Below are positions 15,748-24,586 of a DNA stretch of 64,000 bases, piece by piece (position 1 is the stretch's first letter; every line of letters starts with the position of its first letter). The notes below the pieces were generated by a model. It was not told the origin of the DNA. It saw nothing but the letters and a program-made list of their open reading frames with translations, and made no database searches. The DNA is from Balneola sp. EhC07. GTDB lineage: Bacteria > Bacteroidota > Rhodothermia > Balneolales > Balneolaceae. The stretch covers positions 62,001 to 126,000 of the forward strand of contig NZ_LXYG01000016.1 of NCBI RefSeq assembly GCF_001650905.1. Reading direction: 5' to 3'. Both the position numbers and the translations under genes were made by a program.

Positions 15748-18252
15748 ATGAACCGAATTCTAAAATCCTTCATATTTCTATTAATTTTATCTACCTCTGC
15801 ATTTGCACAGCTACGATCTCCTGCAGAATTTTTGGGATACGAGCTTGGAGAACAATGGACCCCACATCATAAAGTTTATGCATATTTTCAGCATGTGGCT
15901 GAGAATTCTGATATGGTCGAAATCGAAAAATATGGCGAAACCTACGAAGGAAGAGAGCTTATAATAGTAACCGTTTCTTCTGTTGAAAATCAGAATCGCT
16001 CTGAGGAGATAAGAACAAATAATTTGAAACGAGTTGGCTTTTTGGATGGAGAACCATCAGCCGATAAAACACCCATAGTTTGGTTAAGCTACAACGTTCA
16101 TGGGAATGAAACATCATCCAGCGAAGCAGCTTTAAATACGATCTATAAGTTGATCACAGAAAAGAGTAACTGGCTGAATGATGTAATGGTTGTGATGGAC
16201 CCGATGATCAATCCTGATGGAAGAGACCGATATGTATACTGGAATAAATCTGTTACAGGCAAAGAACCCAATGTAAATCCGGAATCCCGTGAGCATAGCG
16301 AGCCGTGGCCGGGAGGGAGAACCAATCACTACTATTTTGATCTGAACAGAGATTGGGCTTGGCAAACACAGGTAGAAACTCAGTACAGAATTCAAACTTA
16401 TCTTTCCTGGATGCCTCATGTACATGTAGATTTTCATGAGCAGGGTTTCAACAGTCCGTATTATTTTGCTCCTGCTGCCAGACCATATCATACCGCTATT
16501 ACCGATTGGCAAAGTGAGTATCAAACGATGATCGGTAAAAATCATGCAAAATATTTTGATCAGGAAAACTGGCTGTATTTCACTAAAGAGTTTTTTGATT
16601 TGTTCTACCCTAGTTACGGTGATACCTGGCCAACATTTAACGGCGCTATTGGAATGACCTACGAACAAGCGGGCCATAGCAGAGGTGGGCTTGGAGTTAG
16701 AACAGCTGAAGGAGATACGTTAAGACTTTGGGACAGATTGACTCATCATTCAACCACAGGTCTTTCTACCGTGGAGATTACTGCTCAAAACAAGGAAAGA
16801 GTTGTAGATGAATTTTCGAACTATTTTCAGCAAACAAGAGAAAATGGTGCAGGGGAATACAAGACATTCATAGTTAAGAAATCCAGCAATCCTGATAAAG
16901 TTGCGAGTTTACTGCAATATTTGATCAAGCAAAATATCCAGTTTGGAGAAGCAGCAAGTAACTCCCGAATGGAGGGTTATGATTATTCAACAGGTGAAAC
17001 AGGCAGAGTAAATATCGAAGAAGGTGATTATGTAATAAGTACTTTTCAGCCTCAGGGAACTTTGGTAAGAGTTTTATTCGAGCCAAAACCTGAATTGGAA
17101 GATTCTCTAACCTATGACATCACAGCTTGGGAAACTCATTATGCTTATGGACTGGAAGGTTTTGCTGTTAAAGGAAATGTTAACCAACAGCCTGTTTCCA
17201 GCAGAACAACAGGAATGGTGTCGGCAAATGTGAATAAACCATACGCATATCTGGCCAAGTGGAATTCTTTAAATGATCTGAAATATTTGGCAGCGCTTCT
17301 TAAAAAAGGAATAAACGCTCGCTATGCTGAACAACCTTTTACGATGAATGGAAATAAGTATGAAGCAGGAACGCTTGTTATTACAAGAAACGGCAATGAA
17401 AAATTGGGCGATGATTTTGATGAGATCGTAAAGAAAACAGCAGATGAACTTGGCCGATTTATAACTCCTGTTGCCACCGGATTTGTAAACTCAGGAAAAG
17501 ACTTCGGATCATCTTCAGTAAAGTTTTTAACCGCTCCGAAAGTTGGTTTAATAGCGGGTGAAGGAACAAGCTCAAATATGGTAGGTCATATCTGGCATTA
17601 TTTTGATCAACAGATCGATTACCCGGTAAATCTTATCAACAGAGATGATATTGGATATATAGACTGGCATGAATATGACGTTATGATCATGCCTTCAGGA
17701 TCTTACGGAAGAACTTTCGATGAAGACGGACTCAATGATCTGAAGGAGTGGATAAGAGGGGGAGGAACCTTGATCGCAGTTGAAGGAGCAAACGGGTTTT
17801 TAGCCGGTAAAGATGGATTCAATCTTAAAAGAAAATCTTCAGACAACGATGACGATAAGAAAGACGAAGATCCGAATGATAAATTGAAAAAGTATGGTGA
17901 ATCAGGCAGGGCATCCGCATCTCGTCTAAACGCAGGTTCCATTTTTGAATTAACCATGGATAATACACACCCTTTAGCTTTTGGGTATGGCGAAACCTAT
18001 ATGTCGCTAAAACTTGGTTCTGCAGGTTATGAGTATTTAGAAAATGGCTGGAATGTAGGAGCGGCCAAAGCCGGTGCTGTAAGGAGTGGTTTTGTAGGGG
18101 CCGATGCAAAAGAAAATCTTGAAAACACGCTTTCATTCGGAGTGCAGAACATGGGCAGTGGAAAAGTGGTCTATATGATAGATAATCCACTTTACAGAGG
18201 TTTTTGGCATAATGGTAAGCTGTTATTTGGTAACGCTTTGTTTTTTAATTAA
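15748..18252 (+). CDS. Secreted M14 zinc carboxypeptidase
   Basis: An 834-residue exported metallopeptidase. I chose the ATG at 15748 because it begins a clean signal peptide (NRILKSFIFLLILSTSAFAQ); a TTG 45 bases earlier would hide it. The M14 domain (about 20-370) shows NVHGNETSSSEAA with the zinc His and Glu, HVHVDFHEQG with the second zinc His, and MTYEQAGHSRGG with the catalytic Glu. The C-terminal half contains a class I amidotransferase-like (ThuA-like) fold (VGLIAGEGTSSNMVGHIWHYFD...) and a charged Asp/Lys linker near 690. The very large size matches the M14 proteins common in Bacteroidota. It likely digests external peptides. Confidence 0.93.
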   Translation: MNRILKSFIFLLILSTSAFAQLRSPAEFLGYELGEQWTPHHKVYAYFQHVAENSDMVEIEKYGETYEGRELIIVTVSSVENQNRSEEIRTNNLKRVGFLDGEPSADKTPIVWLSYNVHGNETSSSEAALNTIYKLITEKSNWLNDVMVVMDPMINPDGRDRYVYWNKSVTGKEPNVNPESREHSEPWPGGRTNHYYFDLNRDWAWQTQVETQYRIQTYLSWMPHVHVDFHEQGFNSPYYFAPAARPYHTAITDWQSEYQTMIGKNHAKYFDQENWLYFTKEFFDLFYPSYGDTWPTFNGAIGMTYEQAGHSRGGLGVRTAEGDTLRLWDRLTHHSTTGLSTVEITAQNKERVVDEFSNYFQQTRENGAGEYKTFIVKKSSNPDKVASLLQYLIKQNIQFGEAASNSRMEGYDYSTGETGRVNIEEGDYVISTFQPQGTLVRVLFEPKPELEDSLTYDITAWETHYAYGLEGFAVKGNVNQQPVSSRTTGMVSANVNKPYAYLAKWNSLNDLKYLAALLKKGINARYAEQPFTMNGNKYEAGTLVITRNGNEKLGDDFDEIVKKTADELGRFITPVATGFVNSGKDFGSSSVKFLTAPKVGLIAGEGTSSNMVGHIWHYFDQQIDYPVNLINRDDIGYIDWHEYDVMIMPSGSYGRTFDEDGLNDLKEWIRGGGTLIAVEGANGFLAGKDGFNLKRKSSDNDDDKKDEDPNDKLKKYGESGRASASRLNAGSIFELTMDNTHPLAFGYGETYMSLKLGSAGYEYLENGWNVGAAKAGAVRSGFVGADAKENLENTLSFGVQNMGSGKVVYMIDNPLYRGFWHNGKLLFGNALFFN

Positions 18253-18287
18253 TAACAATATATTACCTGCTAAATCAACTATCAGGA

Positions 18288-19541
18288 ATTCTTACTAAGC
18301 TTATACATATTGGTTTTTGTTTACTGACAATTTTATTTGCCGGTTGTGGAGATATTTTTGAGAATTGTACAGAGCTAAATAACGATTTTAACTATATAGT
18401 ACTGGTTAATTCGGAGACCTCTAAGTTTGAGATTAAAGATCTAGACGAAGAAAATAAGACTGTTTCTTATGGTATAGACGATTATACAACCGAACAACTT
18501 TCGAACGATAAATTACTCCTGAAATCTGCAGAAAGAAGTTACATTTTAGATTTGAAGTCTTTAGAAATAAGCGAATCACTTGAGCCAGATCGGTATAATT
18601 CTGAAGAGATTTTAGTGAGCCCGAACTCATCCATGAATGATTTGCTGATAACTAATTCGAATTATGGCACCTTTAGTTATTCAGATTCCATTTCATTTCC
18701 TGTCAATGCGTTAGAGTCAAGTATATTAGGGATGGGAGAATCAGGGCAACTAAATAAACCTGTTTTATCATTAAAGGCATTCAGAGATGACAAGAATAAA
18801 GTTGTAATACCTAAGTTAAGATTTCCTGTTAAATCGTTTCTTAATAATAAGGAGGGTATAATTGCTTTTCTGGATGAAGAAATAAAGATTGTTTCAGCAG
18901 ATAGTGCTGAGAATAACTTCTACGTGAATAGCTTTTATTTTAGTAGAAAAATAGTGCTAATGGATGAGCACACTTCTGAAGTTAAAGAAGTCTTGATCGA
19001 GCTTGGTGATAATTCTCAACAATATGACAATATTGATAATCTCTTTTTTTCAGCAAATCAGGAAAGGTTAGTGTTTCAAGAGCAAAACAATGTGGTTGTT
19101 GTGAATTTGGTAACAGGAGAAATGAAAACTATTGAAAACAGACGTGCTCCAACCGTTTCTCCGAATGGAATTCTTTTCTCTTACTATGGCAATAACGGAC
19201 TCTCATTATATAATTCGGACACTAACATTGAGGAAGACCTGCAAATCTATTCTGCATATAATAGTTATTCATTAAAAAATAAATCTGACTTTTCAGCTAA
19301 TTCAGATAAGCTTTTATATCCAATTATAGAATGGGATAATGAGATTCAAAGGCTAAAGTTTGAGGAATTGAGCCTGAGTGGAGAAGAAGAGGGTAAAGTT
19401 GAAACTATATTCGATCTTGAAAAAATATTTTCTACTAAAAATAAAGACAGAACATACATTACTGTAAGTCGACCAGCTTATATTAACGATTCTGAATTTA
19501 TATTTTTAGTTAATTACAAAGAGGCAAGGTATTGTGATTAA
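18288..19541 (+). CDS. Predicted lipoprotein with beta-propeller-like repeats, non-ATG start
   Basis: The open frame runs from 18249 with no ATG, GTG or TTG until 18552, yet codes for an obvious lipoprotein signal (LTKLIHIGFCLLTILFAGCG). I place the start at the ATT codon 18288, which gives 417 residues with the lipid Cys near residue 20. The mature part is a series of short beta blades (SVSPNGILFSYYGNNGLSLYNSDT, FSANSDKLLYPIIEW) like WD40/TolB propellers. It ends ARYCD and overlaps the next lipoprotein gene by eight bases. The true start could also be CTG 18267, or an ATG may have been lost by mutation. Function is unknown. Confidence 0.65.
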   Translation: MLTKLIHIGFCLLTILFAGCGDIFENCTELNNDFNYIVLVNSETSKFEIKDLDEENKTVSYGIDDYTTEQLSNDKLLLKSAERSYILDLKSLEISESLEPDRYNSEEILVSPNSSMNDLLITNSNYGTFSYSDSISFPVNALESSILGMGESGQLNKPVLSLKAFRDDKNKVVIPKLRFPVKSFLNNKEGIIAFLDEEIKIVSADSAENNFYVNSFYFSRKIVLMDEHTSEVKEVLIELGDNSQQYDNIDNLFFSANQERLVFQEQNNVVVVNLVTGEMKTIENRRAPTVSPNGILFSYYGNNGLSLYNSDTNIEEDLQIYSAYNSYSLKNKSDFSANSDKLLYPIIEWDNEIQRLKFEELSLSGEEEGKVETIFDLEKIFSTKNKDRTYITVSRPAYINDSEFIFLVNYKEARYCD

Positions 19542-20742
19542 CAGCAGAGCAGCTCTTATAATATTTATTTCGGTTTCACTTTTGTTTGTGTACTCATGCG
19601 GCTGTCCTGATTATGAAGATTACGGAACCGAATCAATTGTTTTAGAACTTAAAATTGATGTGTCTAATTCATATTGGAATGAAATCCTGAAAACTTCTGA
19701 TCATAATCATTATTACTCAAGAGATAATTCCACAGATTTAGATTACGAATCAAAAAATGGATTGATAATTAATAACAATTGGGTTTTTGATCTCAATTCT
19801 AAAAACATCTTTGAAATTCCTGAGACATATCAAGAATGTGAAACAATGAATAGTAAAAGAGCTTTGCTCTGCACTATTACTGAGCCTCTTGAAGTAAGCA
19901 ATTCATATTCTGACACTGATGTAACAGCTCAGGAGGGGCTTTCATTATTGGTTGAGATAAAACTTGATGAAAGCGCTTATAGTTTTAAGCCCGTTTCTAT
20001 TGATACCTTAGAAGTTCGATCTGCAAATTTTATTAGTAAAAACAGATATAAGATTTCAAGAATTTATAAACCCTCTTCAGAACAAGAAACCGTATTTTTC
20101 CAGGTCAGCCATCAAACCCGAGAAGTGGTGACGGATTCCTCAGAGGCTGTTATAAATGACTTTGTTTTCTATCAGGAAATAGAACAATATAAACGCACAG
20201 ATAGTAACGTTACCTTAATTGCAAGTTATGGTTCTGTTGAAAGCACAATAGAAGGTCTTGATTTTGATCATTCAAACTCATCGAACGTTTTTGTGTATTC
20301 AAAAAATGATACGATCTATTTTGTACAAGAAGATGGGAATACCGAGAAAATTGCAGAAGGAACATTGCCTGAAATATTTGAAAACGATGGGTATATACTC
20401 TTCAAAAACATAGATGGCGGAGTTTCATTTTTTGAGTTACAATCTAAAAAAGTTGAAAATTTAAGTGATAATAACTCAATAAATTCACTGGCCATCGATG
20501 AAAATAATGATCTGCTTTTTTATGTCAACCAAGATTATGATTTGATCTCTTATGACTATCAAACTCAATCAAAAACCATATTGGCGTCATTGAAATCATA
20601 CATTCTTGAAAGAGAAAAAAGTGAAGGCAGCGGATATTATTATGATTTAATTAATCCTAAAGTTTTTCTGGATAATGAAAACCCTGAACTCATTAGAGTT
20701 ATTTCCAAAGGTAGTTATTCGATTTTTATCGCGTGTGGATAA
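19534..20742 (+). CDS. Predicted lipoprotein, beta-propeller-like, partner of the preceding gene
   Basis: A 402-residue protein starting at GTG 19534, eight bases inside the previous gene, which argues for translational coupling. The signal is INSRAALIIFISVSLLFVYSCG, with the lipobox Cys at about 22 and a second Cys two residues later. The rest is beta-rich with repeated short strands (VFVYSKNDTIYFVQEDGNTEKIAEGTLPEIFENDGYILFKN, LLFYVNQDYDLISYDYQTQ), resembling DUF5050/TolB-type propellers. It looks like a divergent sibling of the gene before it. The pair probably forms one surface or periplasmic unit. It ends five bases from the convergent TPR lipoprotein gene. Confidence 0.8.
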   Translation: MINSRAALIIFISVSLLFVYSCGCPDYEDYGTESIVLELKIDVSNSYWNEILKTSDHNHYYSRDNSTDLDYESKNGLIINNNWVFDLNSKNIFEIPETYQECETMNSKRALLCTITEPLEVSNSYSDTDVTAQEGLSLLVEIKLDESAYSFKPVSIDTLEVRSANFISKNRYKISRIYKPSSEQETVFFQVSHQTREVVTDSSEAVINDFVFYQEIEQYKRTDSNVTLIASYGSVESTIEGLDFDHSNSSNVFVYSKNDTIYFVQEDGNTEKIAEGTLPEIFENDGYILFKNIDGGVSFFELQSKKVENLSDNNSINSLAIDENNDLLFYVNQDYDLISYDYQTQSKTILASLKSYILEREKSEGSGYYYDLINPKVFLDNENPELIRVISKGSYSIFIACG

Positions 20743-20747
20743 ATACC

Positions 20748-21671
20748 CTATTCTCCCGCAAGCTCCGCTTCACTTGCTATAAACCCGAATGCAGACCAGT
20801 TCCCGGCGTCATAAACATTCTGCCAGATTTCCATTGCTCTGTCTTTTCTGCCATTGATATAATGCCAGTTCCCAATTCCGTAACCGGCAGTTGCGTTGCT
20901 TAAAGCATCTGTTTCTGTATCCAATAAAGCATTGGGATCAAACTCACCTTTAAACACTAAAAGCAGTTTATGGTAACTGTCGTTTTCAATGATGTTCATC
21001 TCTGAACGGACAGGGTCAATAACTTTTCCGGCAAACTCGTCTTGCCCGTCTCTTCTCAGGCTCATGTAATACCAATAAAGGGCAGCTATCATCATATCAT
21101 CATTGGTGCTTGCATTGATGCATTCTACATATGCTTTTTGGGCTTTTTCGAAATCATTGGTTAAGTAATAAGCCAGTCCTAAATGGTACCAAATGTTGGT
21201 ATGTAAACTACTTGTCGGGCTGTTCATTTCATTAGGAAGACCGTCTTGCTCAACAACATCTTCAGTTCCTTTGATGAGTTCAGCAGCTTTTTCCAAATCT
21301 TTGATTGCGTCATCAAAAGCACGAAGAGAGATATAGCGATGTCCTCGGTGTCGATATAAGGCAGGATTCTTAGAATCTTGCTCAATTCTTTTGGATAACA
21401 GATCAACAGCTTTTCTGTATTCTCCATTATATCCTAAATATCGGGCTTCCCAGATCACAGCTTCGGTTTCAGCGTCTCTTGATCTTTCCAGTAGTATCAA
21501 AGAGTCGATTCGTTCAGCGAGTTCCTGTTGTAACATAGAGGAGTTAGTTTCTAATGTGTCTCCTAATAATGAAACGGTTTGTACTCCTTCAGGAAGGGCT
21601 GTGAATTTCTGAGTAGGGGTTGAACAAGCCAGAAGAAACCCTGTAAAAATTATAACTGATAAGTATTTCAT
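20748..21671 (-). CDS. TPR-repeat lipoprotein
   Basis: A 307-residue lipoprotein (signal KYLSVIIFTGFLLACS, lipid Cys at 16). The body contains tetratricopeptide repeats, most clearly ARYLGYNGEYRKAVDLLSKRIEQDSKNPALYRHRGHRYISLRAFDDAIKDLEKAAEL and HLGLAYYLTNDFEKAQKAYVECINAS, with a final pair around 255-300. TPR lipoproteins act as scaffolds for envelope complexes; the partner is not evident. It is encoded 79 bases downstream of the TolC-family gene on the same strand but that gap is larger than within the efflux operon, so co-transcription is uncertain. Confidence 0.88.
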   Translation of the reverse strand: MKYLSVIIFTGFLLACSTPTQKFTALPEGVQTVSLLGDTLETNSSMLQQELAERIDSLILLERSRDAETEAVIWEARYLGYNGEYRKAVDLLSKRIEQDSKNPALYRHRGHRYISLRAFDDAIKDLEKAAELIKGTEDVVEQDGLPNEMNSPTSSLHTNIWYHLGLAYYLTNDFEKAQKAYVECINASTNDDMMIAALYWYYMSLRRDGQDEFAGKVIDPVRSEMNIIENDSYHKLLLVFKGEFDPNALLDTETDALSNATAGYGIGNWHYINGRKDRAMEIWQNVYDAGNWSAFGFIASEAELAGE

Positions 21672-21750
21672 AAATCAGATTTGGTAGTTAGTTAATCCCT
21701 AAATGTAGGGAATACTAAAGAAGTACTAAAACCTGAATCGTAATTTATAC

Positions 21751-23223
21751 TTATAAATCTATTTCATGATAGATAGGAGAGTCCTGAGCAAAATCATATA
21801 AGGTCAATCGGCGAAGATTATAGTATCCTGTCCAGTAATTTCTTAATGCCTGAATATAGTTTCTTCGGGCACTGTCTTTTTCATTTTGAGCGATAAAAAG
21901 ATTCGTGATGTCAATTTTTCCAATCAAATATCTGTTTTTTGAGACCTCATAACGACGTTCTGCAATGTTATCCGATATTTCAGCCAGCTCAACCTGACCT
22001 TTAAGCAACTCAAATTCCCGAACGGTACTTCTAACGCTTAGCTCAAACTGTAATCGTTGATATTCAATATTGTTTGCAGTAGCCAGTTGTTGATTGCGGG
22101 CAGACTTTATCTGGGCAACATTTTTACCCCAGTTAAAGATCGGGATTTGAAAACCAACATTAAAAAACTGTCTGTTGTCAGGGTTTGTGTATAAATCTTC
22201 AAACTCAGTTGAGGTCTGGTTTAATCCATAATCCGCTCTCAAAGTGGCTGAAAATCCAGCACTTTTCTTTGCCTGATCGTAAGCTTGATTTGCCTGTATT
22301 TCGTCTAGTCGAAATTGAAGAGATTGGCTATTATTTTCTAAGGCAAGTTCTAACGCTTTATCAAAGTCTAGATTTATATCGGGCGCAGTTCTAGGGGCTT
22401 TTACTTCAAGTGTTACGTTGTTATCTATACCAAGAAGAGCTTTGAAGTTTTCTGCAACTCGTTGATAGTTCAACTTCGCATTCGTTAACGAAGTTTCGGC
22501 GTTTCTATATGCAAGTTCTGTTTGAAGAAGGTCATTTTCAGCAAGGCTTCCCACTTCATACCTGCCTTTAGAAATGTTGTAGATAGAATCATTAACTGTA
22601 ACATTGAACTCTGCAATTTCAACATTGATCTTAGAGATCAATACGTCAAAAAAGCTTTGAGTTACCGTAAAAGAAAGATCTTCGAGATCTTCTACAAATT
22701 GCTTTTCAGCAATCTTGAAGCGAAGGGGTTCAATCTTGTTCCTCCATTTCAGGTTATTGAACTGAAAAAGAGGTTGAGTATAACTTGCTATTAAAGGAGT
22801 ACTCTGCCATGCATATGTATTCTCGCCATTGAAGATTCCAAGGCGAGTTATGCCGGTTGAAAGGGAAAGATTTCCTCCGGTTGGCAAAATATTTTGACTG
22901 GCTGAAAAATTTATAGAAGCTTCGGACTGTGTTCTTCTGGAAAAAACAACTGTACCATCATCCTGTACATTTGCAAAGATTTGATTACTGAAATTAGGGG
23001 CATCTCCGGAAAGTGTAAATCCCGGCAATAGATCAGCTCTGAATGATTTATATCTCCATTTTGAAGCAATTAAACTAAAGGTTGCAGCTCTGGAAAGAGG
23101 ACTGTTGTCTTTTGCTATCTCTATACTTTCTTCGAGAGACAAGGTTCTGGTAGTTTGGCCAAATAGTTGAGTCGTTCCGAATATAATCAGAGCTAAAAAT
23201 GGAAGGAAAAATCTTTTATTCAT
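21751..23223 (-). CDS. TolC-family outer-membrane efflux protein
   Basis: A 490-residue outer-membrane channel component. Signal peptide NKRFFLPFLALIIFGTTQLFGQ is followed by the family's opening SLEESIEIAKDNSPLSRAA. The long paired helices and two repeated halves typical of TolC are visible (RYEVGSLAENDLLQTELAYRNAETSLTNAKLNYQ in the first half and RYLIGKIDITNLFIAQNEKDSARRNYIQALRNYWTGYYNLRRLTLYDF in the second). It completes the export path of the adaptor and permease encoded just upstream. Its start overlaps the permease stop by eight bases, showing tight coupling. Confidence 0.95.
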   Translation of the reverse strand: MNKRFFLPFLALIIFGTTQLFGQTTRTLSLEESIEIAKDNSPLSRAATFSLIASKWRYKSFRADLLPGFTLSGDAPNFSNQIFANVQDDGTVVFSRRTQSEASINFSASQNILPTGGNLSLSTGITRLGIFNGENTYAWQSTPLIASYTQPLFQFNNLKWRNKIEPLRFKIAEKQFVEDLEDLSFTVTQSFFDVLISKINVEIAEFNVTVNDSIYNISKGRYEVGSLAENDLLQTELAYRNAETSLTNAKLNYQRVAENFKALLGIDNNVTLEVKAPRTAPDINLDFDKALELALENNSQSLQFRLDEIQANQAYDQAKKSAGFSATLRADYGLNQTSTEFEDLYTNPDNRQFFNVGFQIPIFNWGKNVAQIKSARNQQLATANNIEYQRLQFELSVRSTVREFELLKGQVELAEISDNIAERRYEVSKNRYLIGKIDITNLFIAQNEKDSARRNYIQALRNYWTGYYNLRRLTLYDFAQDSPIYHEIDL

Positions 23224-24574
23224 GTCTTAATGCGTGTACTGGATCTTGTTGAGCGGCACGTTTAGCAGGGAAAAATCCGAAGACAACTCCGATTAAAAGT
23301 GCTACACCAAATGAGATGAAAATTGAAATAGGGGTAACTATGGTGGCGATATCAGCAGTGGCTTCAATAGCAAAGCTGAACAACATTCCGAGAATAATAC
23401 CCAAAATACCACCGGTAATGCTTATGGTTAAAGCTTCTGTCAAAAACTGCAGTTCAATATCTTTCTTTTGTGCTCCAACGGCCATTCGAACTCCAATTTC
23501 ACGGTAACGTTCAACAACAGAGGCCAGCATGATATTCATAATGCCAATTCCACCCACGATCAAAGAAATAGACGCAATAGATGAAAGAACAATATTAAAA
23601 ATTCGTTTGGTTCTTTGTTCTTGTTGAAGCAGTTGTTCAGGAACAATGATCTCAAAGTCCACAACGTCATTGTGCCGACGTTTTAACATTCTGGAAAGCA
23701 CTTCTGCTATAGGAACACTGTATTTAGTGTCACTCACTCTAACTATTAGCTTATCAAGCTGATTATAATTTCCATCGCCACCTTTATTGGAACCACCGGA
23801 AGAAACCATCATTCCGCCACCAAAAAAAACAGTTGAGCTTCCGCCGCTTAGATCTTTCTTTGTGAGAAGAGCACGGTTTTTAAAACGAAGAAGCACTGTG
23901 GTTGCCGGAGCAAAAATATCCAGATTGTAATTTCTGATTCCCAAACTTTCGATGTTTTCAGTAGTCAACTCTCTCTTTTTTAGTACCCCAACAACGGTTA
24001 ACCAAAGGTGACCAACTTTAATTTTTTTACCAATTGGATCTTGTCCGGCAAAAAACTTAGCACGAACGTCATAGCCAATAATGCAAACGGGAGATGAGTT
24101 TTCTATTTGAGCATCTGAAAAATTAGAGCCGTCAATTATTTCGAAGTTATTGATATCAAAGTAATCATCATTCACACCAACCAACTTACCGGTTCTCATT
24201 CTGGCATTTCGAATAAAATTGGTTTCGTAAACGATCTCTGGGCTTACAAACTCAATTTCAGGTAAAACTTCCTGGATGCTCCTGAGGTCTTCCAGTGTTA
24301 ACCCTGGTGAAAATCTTTTAGCATTTTCTGTAGCGTTTTCTTCATCAACCTGACCTTCTTCTTGTTCAATTACCGGTTGAATGATCACATTATTTGTACC
24401 AAGCAATTGCATTTGAGAAAGCACTTCTTGCTGCGCTCCTGTACCTATCGCTAACATTGCGATCACAGATCCAACACCAAAGATTATTCCCAGTGAAGTA
24501 AGAAAAGCACGCAGCTTATTTCTGCGAATTGCCTCTATGGCTATATCAAAATTATAAAGGATTTTTTGAAGCAC
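23216..24574 (-). CDS. MacB/FtsX-type ABC transporter permease
   Basis: A 452-residue inner-membrane protein of the MacB permease family. One membrane segment lies near the start (NKLRAFLTSLGIIFGVGSVIAMLAIGTGAQQEV), followed by a large periplasmic MacB-PCD domain (about 45-325) with a Gly/Ser insertion (FGGGMMVSSGGSNKGGDGN). The FtsX domain has three more segments and the conserved ERYREIGVRMAVGAQKKDIELQFLTEALTIS block. There is no ATPase domain, and no separate ATPase gene lies in the operon. Such tripartite pumps export peptides, lipids or drugs. The ATPase must be provided from elsewhere in the genome. Confidence 0.95.
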   Translation of the reverse strand: MLQKILYNFDIAIEAIRRNKLRAFLTSLGIIFGVGSVIAMLAIGTGAQQEVLSQMQLLGTNNVIIQPVIEQEEGQVDEENATENAKRFSPGLTLEDLRSIQEVLPEIEFVSPEIVYETNFIRNARMRTGKLVGVNDDYFDINNFEIIDGSNFSDAQIENSSPVCIIGYDVRAKFFAGQDPIGKKIKVGHLWLTVVGVLKKRELTTENIESLGIRNYNLDIFAPATTVLLRFKNRALLTKKDLSGGSSTVFFGGGMMVSSGGSNKGGDGNYNQLDKLIVRVSDTKYSVPIAEVLSRMLKRRHNDVVDFEIIVPEQLLQQEQRTKRIFNIVLSSIASISLIVGGIGIMNIMLASVVERYREIGVRMAVGAQKKDIELQFLTEALTISITGGILGIILGMLFSFAIEATADIATIVTPISIFISFGVALLIGVVFGFFPAKRAAQQDPVHALRHE

Positions 24575-24586
24575 GTTGAGTGGCTT

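Noticed and set aside
16132-16677. A long open frame on the minus strand within the M14 peptidase gene
   Set aside because: The plus-strand frame is an unmistakable peptidase with its zinc motifs, and the antisense frame shows no domain or ribosome site; it is a shadow.
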